64,000 nucleotides of DNA, taken from contig NZ_CP107899.1 in NCBI RefSeq assembly GCF_036013915.1, positions 3,844,001-3,908,000 on the forward strand, in the 5' to 3' direction. Position 1 is the first letter of the stretch, and each line of letters starts with the position of its first letter. The stretch comes from Streptomyces sp. NBC_00464 (lineage in GTDB: Bacteria > Actinomycetota > Actinomycetes > Streptomycetales > Streptomycetaceae). Shown in pieces: positions 1 through 7,707 of the stretch. The translations under genes were made by a program, and so were the position numbers. A model generated the notes under the pieces. It ran no database searches. It had not been told where the DNA came from and saw nothing but the letters and a program-made list of their open reading frames with translations.

Positions 1-1
1 G

Positions 2-487
2 GTCTTCCTGGAGCCCAAGCGGCTCTACTGGTCCAAGGCGGACTGGTCGCCGCAGGCCCCCGCCGCGGTCGAACCCATCGGACGGGCGGTCGTGCGCCGC
101 CCCGGACGCAGCGCGACGCTGATCACGTACGGGCCGTCGCTGCCGGTCTGCATGGAGGCGGCGCAGGCCGCTGTCGAGGAGGGCTGGGACCTCGAAGTCG
201 TCGACCTGCGGTCGCTGGTGCCGTTCGACGACGAGACCGTCGCCGCATCCGTACGGCGCACCGGGCGCGCGGTCGTCGTCCATGAGTCCACCGGCTTCGG
301 CGGTCCGGGCGGCGAGATCGCGGCCCGGATCACCGAGCGCTGCTTCCACCATCTGGAGGCGCCGGTGCTTCGCGTCGCCGGTTTCGACATCCCGTATCCG
401 CCGCCGATGCAGGAGCGCCACCATCTGCCGGGTGTGGACCGGGTGCTCGACGCCGTCGCACGACTGCAGTGGGAGGCGGACAACTGA
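2..487 (+). CDS. bkdB: 2-oxoisovalerate/pyruvate dehydrogenase E1 beta subunit, C-terminal part
   Basis: The gene is cut by the left edge. The visible 161 residues are the C-terminal half of a transketolase-like E1 beta subunit, which pairs with E1 alpha to decarboxylate branched-chain 2-oxo acids and pass the acyl group to E2. An EPKRLYW segment and the run IAARITERCF are shared with the complete E1 beta at 20307-21287, so the two are paralogues. The stop TGA overlaps the ATG of the E2 gene (TGATG), so translation is probably coupled. Assignment to branched-chain rather than pyruvate substrates rests on the family and on the two-operon arrangement known in Streptomyces. Confidence 0.9.
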   Translation, partial: VFLEPKRLYWSKADWSPQAPAAVEPIGRAVVRRPGRSATLITYGPSLPVCMEAAQAAVEEGWDLEVVDLRSLVPFDDETVAASVRRTGRAVVVHESTGFGGPGGEIAARITERCFHHLEAPVLRVAGFDIPYPPPMQERHHLPGVDRVLDAVARLQWEADN

Positions 488-1941
488 TGCCTCAGGTACT
501 TGAGTTCAAGCTTCCGGACCTCGGCGAGGGGCTGACCGAGGCGGAGATCGTGCGCTGGCTGGTGGAGGTCGGCGATGTCGTCGCCATCGACCAGCCGGTC
601 GTCGAGGTCGAGACGGCCAAGGCGATGGTGGAGGTGCCGTGCCCGTACGGGGGCGTGGTGACCGCACGATTCGGCGAGGAGGGAGCGGAACTCCCCGTCG
701 GTGCGCCGCTGCTGACGGTCGCGGTGGGGAGCGTGGAACCATCGCTGACCGACGCCGGTTCCGGTGCGGAGGCCGCCGGGGCGGAGCCGTCCGGGTCCGG
801 GAACGTGCTGGTGGGGTACGGGACCGGGGCGCCGCCGGTGCGGCGCCGGCGGGTCCGGCCGGAGGGCCTTTCGGCTCCCGTCGCAGCCGGAGCCGCAGCC
901 GGAGCCGGAGTCGCAGCCGCGGCCGCTGTTGCCTCCGCCGCTGCGGCTCCTGGTGAGGCTGCCGTCGCCGGCCGGGGTGCGGACGGCGTACGGGGGCCGG
1001 TCGCTGTCGTCTCCCCGCTGGTGCGCAAGCTTGCGCGGCAGCACGACCTCGATCTGCGACAGCTCGCGGGAACCGGGCCCGACGGGCTGATTCTGCGGGC
1101 CGATGTCGAGTCCGCCATCCGGTCGGCGGCCGCGGCTCCGGTCGCCGCACCGGTGGGCACGTCTGCCGCGACGCCTGCGGCACCCCCCGCGGCGGCTGCC
1201 GGCCGGACCGCGGCGCCCGGCGGGCCGGCGGCACGTCCTGTCGGTGAACGGATTCCGTTGCGCGGGGTACGGGGCGCGGTCGCCGACAAGCTGGCGCGCA
1301 GCCGGCGCGAGATCCCCGACGCCACATGCTGGGTGGACGCCGATGCCACCGAGCTGATGGCGGCCCGGGCAGCGATGAACGGCGCCGGTGGTCCCGGTGC
1401 GGGCCCGAAGGTGTCGGTGCTCGCGCTCCTCGCCCGTATCTGCACGGCGGCCCTGGCCCGGTATCCCGAGCTCAACTCCATGGTGGATGTGGAGGCACGT
1501 GAGATCGTCCGGCTGCCGGAGGTACACCTCGGGTTCGCGGCCCAGACCGAACGCGGGCTGGTCGTTCCGGTCGTCCGCGACGCGCAGGCGCGCAACCTGG
1601 AGTCGATCGGGGCGGAGATCGCCCGGCTGACCGAGGCGGCGAGGACGGGGACGCTGAAGCCGGCGGAGCTGACCGGCGGCACGTTCACGCTCAACAACTA
1701 CGGCGTGTTCGGGGTCGACGGGTCGACGCCGATCATCAACCACCCGGAGGCGGCGATGCTCGGCGTCGGCCGGATCGTCCCCAAGCCGTGGGTGCACGAG
1801 GGCGAGCTGGCCGTGCGACGGGTCGTCCAGCTCTCGCTGACCTTCGACCACCGGGTCTGCGACGGCGGTACGGCGGGAGGCTTCCTGCGCTACGTGGCCG
1901 ACTGCGTGGAACAGCCGGCGGTGCTGCTGCGGACGCTGTAG
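487..1941 (+). CDS. bkdC: Dihydrolipoamide acyltransferase (E2) of branched-chain 2-oxoacid dehydrogenase
   Basis: This 484-residue E2 core subunit transfers the acyl group from its lipoyl arm to CoA. The N-terminal lipoyl domain (about 1-78) carries the lipoylated lysine in ETAKA (K45). An Ala/Pro-rich linker follows, then a peripheral subunit-binding domain (about 174-208, starting SPLVRKLA) and the catalytic domain with the HRVCDG active-site motif (His about 455). The ATG at 487 was chosen because it overlaps the preceding stop and begins directly at the lipoyl domain. An in-frame ATG 18 bases upstream lies inside the E1 beta gene and is less likely. It is paralogous to the E2 at 21298-22725. 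Confidence 0.92.
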   Translation: MPQVLEFKLPDLGEGLTEAEIVRWLVEVGDVVAIDQPVVEVETAKAMVEVPCPYGGVVTARFGEEGAELPVGAPLLTVAVGSVEPSLTDAGSGAEAAGAEPSGSGNVLVGYGTGAPPVRRRRVRPEGLSAPVAAGAAAGAGVAAAAAVASAAAAPGEAAVAGRGADGVRGPVAVVSPLVRKLARQHDLDLRQLAGTGPDGLILRADVESAIRSAAAAPVAAPVGTSAATPAAPPAAAAGRTAAPGGPAARPVGERIPLRGVRGAVADKLARSRREIPDATCWVDADATELMAARAAMNGAGGPGAGPKVSVLALLARICTAALARYPELNSMVDVEAREIVRLPEVHLGFAAQTERGLVVPVVRDAQARNLESIGAEIARLTEAARTGTLKPAELTGGTFTLNNYGVFGVDGSTPIINHPEAAMLGVGRIVPKPWVHEGELAVRRVVQLSLTFDHRVCDGGTAGGFLRYVADCVEQPAVLLRTL

Positions 1942-2029
1942 GGCGCGCGCGGCGGGGCGGGTCCGGGGCCCGTTCGCGGCGCTCCGGTACGCCCCGTCCC
2001 GTTCCGTCCTGGTCCCTCTCTGTGTTGAT

Positions 2030-2043
2030 CCACGGGATCGTGG
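2030..2043. promoter_or_regulatory. Inverted repeat in the mobA promoter region
   Basis: CCACG and CGTGG arms are separated by GGAT, 43 bases before the mobA start. A CATACT hexamer at 2075-2080 ends 6 bases before the ATG at 2087, which would fit a leaderless transcript. Both are visual calls; no regulator is implied. Confidence 0.3.
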
Positions 2044-2086
2044 ACGGGGAGGATCCACCGGACGGTGTGGCACGCATACTCGGGGC

Positions 2087-2935
2087 ATGACCGCGTATGA
2101 CGCCATCGTTCTCGCCGGAGGGGCCGCCAAGCGGCTCGGCGGCGCCGACAAGCCCGGGGTCCGGGTCGGCGGCCGGGCGCTGCTCGACCGGGTGCTCGGC
2201 GCCTGCGCCGGTGCCGGGACCACCGTCGTGGTGGGGGGAAGACGTCCCACCACGCGCGCGGTGACCTGGGCGCGCGAAGAGCCGCAGGGCGGCGGCCCGT
2301 TGGCCGCGCTCGGTGCGGGAGTACGGCACACGAAGGCGGAGCACGTACTCGTGCTCTCCGCCGATCTGCCGTTCCTGGGAGCGGACACGGTCGGCTCGTT
2401 GCTGGAAGCGGCCGACCAGCGGGATGCCGAGGGCGCTGTCTGCACCGACCAGGACGGCCGGGACCAGCCGCTGGTCGCCGTCTACCGGGCGGAGCCGTTG
2501 CGCCGCGAACTGGCGCTCATCGCCACCGAGCACGGCGGTCTGGCCGGCCTGCCCCTGCGGTTGCTCACCCACGAACTGACGCTGTCCAGAGTGGCGGCGG
2601 ACCCGCTCGCCTCGTTCGACTGCGACACCTGGGAGGACATCGCTTCGGCCCGGGCCCGGATCAGGGAGCATGGGACCGTGCTGGACGAATGGATCACCGC
2701 AGTCAAGAACGAACTGGGCATCGAACTCGACGTCGACACCGGCGTCCTGCTCGACCTCGCCCGTGACGCCGCCCACGGTGTCGCCCGCCCCGCCGCGCCC
2801 CTGACGACCTTCCTGGTCGGCTACGCGGCAGCGAAGGCGAGCGGCGACGGTGGTGGCCCGGAGGCAGTGGCCGAGGCCGCCCGGAAGGCTGCCGCGCTCG
2901 CCCTCCGGTGGGCGGACGAGACCGAGACGCCATGA
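2087..2935 (+). CDS. mobA: MobA-like molybdopterin nucleotidyltransferase fused to DUF6457 domain
   Basis: The first 190 or so residues are an NTP transferase of the MobA family: the LAGGxxxRLGGxDK signature is present as LAGGAAKRLGGADK (8-21), and SADLPF gives the metal-binding aspartate. Such enzymes add GMP (or CMP) to molybdopterin. From about residue 200 (LDEWITAVKNELG onward) there is a small helical domain of the DUF6457 type, often encoded beside or fused to MobA in actinobacteria. At 282 residues it is longer than plain MobA (about 190-200), which the fusion explains. The stop overlaps the moeA ATG (ATGA), so the two Moco genes form an operon. Confidence 0.88.
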   Translation: MTAYDAIVLAGGAAKRLGGADKPGVRVGGRALLDRVLGACAGAGTTVVVGGRRPTTRAVTWAREEPQGGGPLAALGAGVRHTKAEHVLVLSADLPFLGADTVGSLLEAADQRDAEGAVCTDQDGRDQPLVAVYRAEPLRRELALIATEHGGLAGLPLRLLTHELTLSRVAADPLASFDCDTWEDIASARARIREHGTVLDEWITAVKNELGIELDVDTGVLLDLARDAAHGVARPAAPLTTFLVGYAAAKASGDGGGPEAVAEAARKAAALALRWADETETP

Positions 2936-4728
2936 CCGGCCACAGCGGCGGCGCCGAACGGAACAGCGCTGCCGAGGCCGAGGCCGACGAGGAACGGGCC
3001 GTGGCGCAGGCCCTCGCCCTGGTCGGCAGACAGGCGCCTCCGGGGACAGAACCGAGGGCTGACGCGAGGGCAGACGCGAGGGCGGGCGCGAGGGCAGCCT
3101 CTGGGGCTGACCCGGCGGCAGACCCATGGGGAGCCCCCGGGGCCGAGCCCCGGGCCTCGGACCGGTCCCGGGATCACCCTCAGCCCCCAGACCCGGACCC
3201 AGACCCGGACCCAGACCCGGACCCGGACCCGGACCCAGACCCGGACCCCGCCCGGACCGATCCAGCCGCCTCCCCGCGTCACGTGGACCCGATCGCCTCC
3301 CCGCGCCCCGCTGACCCCCTCGCCTCCCCCCGCCGCGCGGGCTCCGCCGCTTCCGCCCACCGTGCCGGCCCGAACTTCCCCGACCACGTCGAGTCCTCCC
3401 CCGTGCCCGACCGGGACCGGCCCGCCTCTCACCACCGGCCGCATACCCGTGCCACACCGTGGGGCGAGGCCCGCGCCATCGCCGCCAGGGCCGGGCGGGC
3501 GGTCACTCCGCGTACGGTGCGGCTTCCTCTCGACCAGGCGCTCGGGCAGGTGCTCGCCGAGCCGCTCGCCGCTCTCACCGACCTGCCGTCCTTCGACACC
3601 TCCGCCATGGACGGCTGGGCCGTCGCAGGGCCGGGACCGTGGACCATCCGGGACAACGAGGGGATCCTCGCCGGGCACGCCACACTCACCCCGCTCCCCG
3701 ACGGCGATGCCATCCGCATCGCCACAGGAGCCCGCATCCCGGCGGACGTCACCGCCGTCATCCGCAGCGAACACGCCCACGCCGACGAGGCCAAGGGCCT
3801 GCTGCACGCCCAGCGCCAGGTGAACCCCGGGCAGGACATCAGGCCACGTGGACAGGAGTGCCGCTCGGGCGACCAACTCCTCCCGGCCGGAACGCTGGTG
3901 ACGCCCGCCGTCCTCGGACTGGCCGCAGCCGCCGGTTACGACGAGCTGTCGGCCCGGCCGCGGCCCCGCGTCGAAGTCCTCGTCCTGGGCGACGAACTGC
4001 TCACCGCCGGGCTGCCGCACGACGGGCTGATCCGGGACGCTCTCGGCCCGATGATCGGCCCCTGGCTGCGCGCGCTGGGCGCCGAGGTCTCCGCGCCGCG
4101 CCGCCTCGGTGACGACGCGGAGGCCCTTCAGCAGGCACTCACCGGATCCGAAGCCGACCTGATCGTCACCACCGGCGGTACCGCGGCCGGACCCGTCGAC
4201 CATGTACACCCCGTTCTCGCCCGGATCGGTGCCGAGCTGCTCGTCGACGGAGTGGCCGTGCGCCCCGGCCACCCCATGCTGCTGGCCCGGCTCGGAGCCG
4301 GCGGCCCGTACCTGGTCGGGCTGCCCGGCAACCCGCTGGCCGCGGTGTCCGGGCTGCTCACCCTGGCCGAGCCGCTGCTCAGCGGGCTGGCAGGCCGGAC
4401 CCCCGAGGACCCGTACCGGGTGGCCATACGCGATGACGTGCACGGCCACCCGCACGACACCCGTCTGGTCCCCGTGGTCCATCGCACGTCCGGCGCCCCG
4501 GGACCGGCCTCCGGTTCCTCAACTCGTCGCGACAGCACCGGAACCGGTGGGGGTACGGATCACGTCGTACCCCTGCATTACAACGGTCCTGCCATGCTGC
4601 GCGGCGTCGCCGCCGCGGACGGGCTGGCCGTTGTGGAGCCGGGCGGGGTACGGTCCGGCACCGAGGTGGAGATCCTCGATCTACCGTGGGCCCCGGCGAC
4701 GCCGTGGACTGAAGGGTGTTTCACGTGA
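2932..4728 (+). CDS. moeA: Molybdopterin molybdenumtransferase MoeA with long low-complexity N-terminal extension
   Basis: MoeA inserts molybdate into adenylated molybdopterin. The conserved core begins near residue 170 and includes the FDTSAMDGWA region, TTGGTAAGPVDH in the MPT-binding domain, RPGHP and LPGNP, and ends with the usual C-terminal beta domain. The protein is 598 residues, against about 400-420 for the family. The excess is about 170 N-terminal residues rich in Ala, Asp, Pro and Arg, including ten consecutive Asp-Pro pairs. The start ATG overlaps the mobA stop. An alternative is that translation begins further in and the extension is not made, but the frame is open and no better start is obvious before the core. 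The stop codon lies inside a parS site. Confidence 0.9.
   Translation: MTGHSGGAERNSAAEAEADEERAVAQALALVGRQAPPGTEPRADARADARAGARAASGADPAADPWGAPGAEPRASDRSRDHPQPPDPDPDPDPDPDPDPDPDPDPARTDPAASPRHVDPIASPRPADPLASPRRAGSAASAHRAGPNFPDHVESSPVPDRDRPASHHRPHTRATPWGEARAIAARAGRAVTPRTVRLPLDQALGQVLAEPLAALTDLPSFDTSAMDGWAVAGPGPWTIRDNEGILAGHATLTPLPDGDAIRIATGARIPADVTAVIRSEHAHADEAKGLLHAQRQVNPGQDIRPRGQECRSGDQLLPAGTLVTPAVLGLAAAAGYDELSARPRPRVEVLVLGDELLTAGLPHDGLIRDALGPMIGPWLRALGAEVSAPRRLGDDAEALQQALTGSEADLIVTTGGTAAGPVDHVHPVLARIGAELLVDGVAVRPGHPMLLARLGAGGPYLVGLPGNPLAAVSGLLTLAEPLLSGLAGRTPEDPYRVAIRDDVHGHPHDTRLVPVVHRTSGAPGPASGSSTRRDSTGTGGGTDHVVPLHYNGPAMLRGVAAADGLAVVEPGGVRSGTEVEILDLPWAPATPWTEGCFT
3190..3249 (+). repeat. GACCCR hexanucleotide tandem repeat coding (Asp-Pro)10
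   Basis: Ten units of GAC-CCG, GAC-CCA or GAC-CCC lie in the extension of moeA. The unit is a multiple of three, so unit changes would alter length without shifting frame. Confidence 0.95.
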
Positions 4729-5822
4729 AACTTCCCGGCCATGACGCGATGGCCAGGCACGCCGACGAGCATGTCGTCCCCACCCGGGTGATGCTCCCGC
4801 GCAGGGTCGTCGACGGACCGGCTCGCCAGGTCGCCAAGCGGCTGATGATGGCTCTGACGGTGCTTGCCGTCACGGTGCTGATCGTCTGGGTCGACCGCGG
4901 CGGCTACCACGACGCCGCCGACGGCAAGGTCGACCTGCTGGACGCGGTGTACTACGCGACGGTCACCCTCTCCACCACGGGATACGGCGACATCACCCCG
5001 TACAGCGCCAGCGCCCGGCTCATCAATGTGGTGCTCGTGACACCGCTGCGCGTGCTCTTCCTCATCATCCTGGTCGGCACCACCCTTGAGGTCCTCACGG
5101 AACGGACGCGCGAGGACTTCCGGCTGAAGCGTTGGAGAACCAACTTGCGTGACCACACCGTCGTTGTCGGCTTCGGTACGAAGGGCCGTTCGGCGATTCA
5201 GACCCTCTGCGCCACCGGGTTGCGGAAGGACCAGATCGTCATCGTCGACCCGGCGTCCAAGGTGATAGAGATCGCCAACGCAGAGGGCTTCACCGGGGTG
5301 CTCGGGGATGCCACCCGCAGCGATGTGCTGCTGCGGGCCGAGACCCAGAAGGCGCGTCAGATCATCATCGCCACCCAGCGCGACGACACGGCGGTGCTGG
5401 TCGCACTGACCGCACGTCAGCTCAACCGGGGCGCGAAGATCGTGGCCGCGGTGCGCGAGGAGGAGAACGCCCCGCTGCTGAGGCAGTCCGGTGCCGATGC
5501 GGTCATCACCAGTGCCAGCGCGGCGGGCCGGCTTCTCGGCCTCTCCGTACTCAGCCCCAGTGCGGGCACGGTGATGGAGGATCTGATCCAGCAGGGCAGC
5601 GGACTCGATCTCGTCGAACGGCCGGTGATAAAGGCCGAGGTGGGCAAGAACGTCCGGGAGACCGATGACCTCGTGGTCAGCGTGCTGCGCGGTCACCGGC
5701 TCCTCGGGTACGACGATCCGGCGGCCAGCCCGTTGCAGCTGACGGACCGGCTGATCACCATCGTGCGCGCCTCCAACGAACCGCCCCTGAACCACCCGCC
5801 GCAGGCCGCTCCGCGCGCCTGA
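4716..5822 (+). CDS. Two-TM potassium channel family protein with RCK (TrkA-N) domain
   Basis: This 368-residue inner-membrane protein has TM1 at about 44-59, a pore loop with the K+ selectivity filter TTGYGD (87-92), TM2 at about 102-122 and a cytoplasmic RCK domain starting at VVVGFGTKGRSA (about 149), which senses nucleotides or ions. It is expected to be a tetrameric K+ channel. The GTG at 4716 overlaps the moeA end by 13 bases and sits in the parS site, so the first residues (MFHVK) are coded by parS. An in-frame ATG at 4749 is an alternative start and would leave the membrane segments intact. Confidence 0.85.
   Translation: MFHVKLPGHDAMARHADEHVVPTRVMLPRRVVDGPARQVAKRLMMALTVLAVTVLIVWVDRGGYHDAADGKVDLLDAVYYATVTLSTTGYGDITPYSASARLINVVLVTPLRVLFLIILVGTTLEVLTERTREDFRLKRWRTNLRDHTVVVGFGTKGRSAIQTLCATGLRKDQIVIVDPASKVIEIANAEGFTGVLGDATRSDVLLRAETQKARQIIIATQRDDTAVLVALTARQLNRGAKIVAAVREEENAPLLRQSGADAVITSASAAGRLLGLSVLSPSAGTVMEDLIQQGSGLDLVERPVIKAEVGKNVRETDDLVVSVLRGHRLLGYDDPAASPLQLTDRLITIVRASNEPPLNHPPQAAPRA
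4718..4731. other. parS site (ParB-binding centromere-like sequence)
   Basis: GTTTCACGTGAAAC is an exact match to the 14-bp Streptomyces/Bacillus parS palindrome. It covers the moeA stop codon and the first codons of the channel gene. ParB loads here and spreads to organise chromosome segregation. In Streptomyces such sites cluster around oriC. Confidence 0.92.
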
Positions 5823-5837
5823 GCCAAGCGATCCGTC

Positions 5838-5883
5838 GATGGTCCCGCCCTGTCCCACCACTCCGGGACGGGGCGGAACCATC
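5838..5883. terminator. Stem-loop after the potassium channel gene
   Basis: Long, slightly mismatched inverted repeat: the arm starting GATGGT pairs with the arm ending ACCATC, flanking CCGCC/GGCGG and TGTCC/GGAC segments. It starts 16 bases after the stop codon. Confidence 0.55.
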
Positions 5884-5948
5884 GGCCGTTCCGCGCCGCA
5901 CCACCGCGCATCGTGGCCGTCCACCCGCCACGGAGTAGCCTCGCGGCC

Positions 5949-6938
5949 ATGCATGCGATCACGATCCCCGAACCCGGTGGCCCCGAGGCGCTCGTGTGGG
6001 CCGAGGTGCCCGATCCCGTACCCGGCGAGGGCGAGGTCCTCGTCGACGTCGTGTCCAGCGCGGTCAACCGGGCCGACGTATTCCAGCGGCAGGGCTTCTA
6101 CAACCCGCCCCCCGGCGCGTCCCCCTACCCGGGCCTGGAGTGCGCGGGCCGCATCTCGGCCATCGGCCCAGGTGTCCTCGGCTGGTCGGTCGGCGACGAG
6201 GTGTGCGCGCTCCTTGCGGGCGGCGGTTATGCGGAGAAGGTCGCCGTCCCCGTCGGGCAGCTGCTCCCCGTACCGGACGGGCTGGACCTCACACGCGCGG
6301 CCGCGCTGCCCGAGGTGACGGCCACCGTCTGGTCCAACGTGTTCATGGTCGCCCATCTGCGGCCCGCCGAGACGCTGTTGGTGCACGGCGGCTCCAGCGG
6401 TATCGGCACGATGGCGATCCAGCTCGCCAAGGCGGTCGGTGCCCGGGTCGCCGTGACCGCCGGTGGTCCGGAGAAACTGGCCCGCTGTGCGGAACTCGGC
6501 GCCGACATCCTCATCGACTACCGGGAACAGGACTTCGTCGAGGAGCTCCGCAAGGCGACGGACGGGGCGGGCGCGGACGTCATCCTCGACATCGTCGGTG
6601 CGAAGTACCTGGACCGGAACGTACAGGCGCTCGCCGTCAACGGGCGGCTCGCGATCATCGGTCTGCAGGGCGGGGCCAAGGGCGAGCTGAACCTCGGCGC
6701 CCTGCTGAGCAAGCGGGCCGCTGTCACGGCGACGTCGCTGCGCGGTCGCCCGCTCGCCGAGAAGGCCGCGATCGTCGCCGCCGTACGCGAACACGTCTGG
6801 CCGCTGATCGCCGACGGCGTCGTCCGGCCGGTCGTGGACCGCACCGTGCCGATGCAGGACGCGGCAGAGGCCCACCGGGTGATGGAGTCCAGCACCCACG
6901 TCGGCAAGGTCCTCCTGCAGGCACCTGCAGCCGGCTGA
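5949..6938 (+). CDS. NAD(P)H-quinone oxidoreductase, zinc-independent MDR family
   Basis: This 329-residue medium-chain dehydrogenase/reductase is of the quinone oxidoreductase (PIG3/QOR) type. The N-terminal GroES-like domain contains SAVNRADVFQRQGFY, and the nucleotide-binding Rossmann domain has GGSSGIGTMAIQLAK (about 146-160). It lacks the cysteine cluster of zinc alcohol dehydrogenases. Likely role: NADPH-dependent reduction of quinones or enones in the cytosol. I used ATG 5949 because homologues begin MHAI-like at this point; an in-frame start 36 bases upstream is possible. It stands alone, convergent with bpa. Confidence 0.85.
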   Translation: MHAITIPEPGGPEALVWAEVPDPVPGEGEVLVDVVSSAVNRADVFQRQGFYNPPPGASPYPGLECAGRISAIGPGVLGWSVGDEVCALLAGGGYAEKVAVPVGQLLPVPDGLDLTRAAALPEVTATVWSNVFMVAHLRPAETLLVHGGSSGIGTMAIQLAKAVGARVAVTAGGPEKLARCAELGADILIDYREQDFVEELRKATDGAGADVILDIVGAKYLDRNVQALAVNGRLAIIGLQGGAKGELNLGALLSKRAAVTATSLRGRPLAEKAAIVAAVREHVWPLIADGVVRPVVDRTVPMQDAAEAHRVMESSTHVGKVLLQAPAAG

Positions 6939-6969
6939 TCCCGCCCCGCGGAGCGCGAGAACGTCGAAG

Positions 6970-6991
6970 GCCCGGCACACAAGTGCCGGGC
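6970..6991. terminator. Bidirectional stem-loop between quinone oxidoreductase and bpa
   Basis: GCCCGGCAC (6970-6978) pairs perfectly with GTGCCGGGC (6983-6991) around an ACAA loop, between two convergent genes. Confidence 0.75.
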
Positions 6992-7027
6992 CCTTCACTC
7001 GAAACGGCGGATGCGGATCGGGTCGGA

Positions 7028-7597
7028 CTACAGGTACGGGCCGGAGCGGAGTGCCCCGTGCGGGTCCGCGCCGCCGTCCTCCTCCTCGTGACCGCTGCCG
7101 GGAGGCAGCGCCCGGCGCATCTGCTCCAGCTGCGCCCTGGCCGCCATCTGCTGGGCGAACAACGCCGTCTGGATGCCGTGGAAAAGGCCCTCCAGCCAGC
7201 CCACCAACTGGGCCTGCGCGATCCGGAGTTCCGCCTCGGAGGGCACCGACTCCTCGGTGAACGGCAGGGAGAGCCGCTCCAGCTCCTCCACCAGCTCCGG
7301 CGCGAGGCCGTCCTCCAGCTCCTTGACCGAGCTGGCGTGGATCTCCTTCAGGCGCACTCGGCTCGCCTCGTCGAGGGGAGCCGCCCTGACCTCCTCCAGG
7401 AGTTGCTTGATCATGCTGCCGATCCGCATGACCTTCGCGGGCTGTTCGACCATCTCCGTCACCGGGACCTCCCGCGACTCGTCGTCAGTGCCACCGCCGC
7501 CGATCGCCATTCCGTCCTGCCCCACTACGAGGACTTGGGGGTGCTCCTGCGACCGTTCATTCCTCGGCATCTCCATGCCGCCCATTGTCTCGCACAC
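7028..7597 (-). CDS. bpa: Bacterial proteasome activator Bpa/PafE
   Basis: This DUF2587 family protein forms a dodecameric ring that opens the 20S proteasome without ATP. The segment LVEQPAKVMRIGxMIKQLLEEV of mycobacterial Bpa is nearly identical here (about 50-71), and the GWLEGLFHGIQTALFAQQMAARAQL helix is also conserved. The C-terminus is GPYL, matching the HbYX-like tail (GQYL in mycobacteria, from memory) that docks into the proteasome alpha ring. I call 189 residues from the furthest ATG. Internal ATGs at 7585, 7576 and 7570 are equally possible because no strong ribosome-binding site separates them. Confidence 0.92.
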   Translation of the reverse strand: MCETMGGMEMPRNERSQEHPQVLVVGQDGMAIGGGGTDDESREVPVTEMVEQPAKVMRIGSMIKQLLEEVRAAPLDEASRVRLKEIHASSVKELEDGLAPELVEELERLSLPFTEESVPSEAELRIAQAQLVGWLEGLFHGIQTALFAQQMAARAQLEQMRRALPPGSGHEEEDGGADPHGALRSGPYL

Positions 7598-7614
7598 GCG
7601 CCGTACAACATGGT

Positions 7615-7656
7615 GGTGCCCCCGGAAACGGATGATCCACCGTTTCCGAGGGCACC
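7615..7656. terminator. Stem-loop ending the padR-ABC operon
   Basis: GGTGCCC plus CCGGAAACGG pair with CCGTTTCCG plus GGGCACC around an 8-base loop, between the bpa start and the permease stop. It is oriented to end transcription coming from the permease gene. Confidence 0.65.
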
Positions 7657-7707
7657 GAATGTGCGCCGAAGCAGCCGGTCAGAGAGCCGCCGCGGCCTTG
7701 TGCCGGT

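Noticed and set aside
25..2445. Open frame of 806 codons antisense to bkdB/bkdC and mobA
   Set aside because: Typical GC-rich shadow: it overlaps well-supported genes on the other strand and the translation is low complexity, without a domain.
4578..6998. Open frame of 806 codons antisense to the channel and quinone oxidoreductase genes
   Set aside because: Antisense to two clearly recognised genes; no recognisable domain; composition of a shadow frame.
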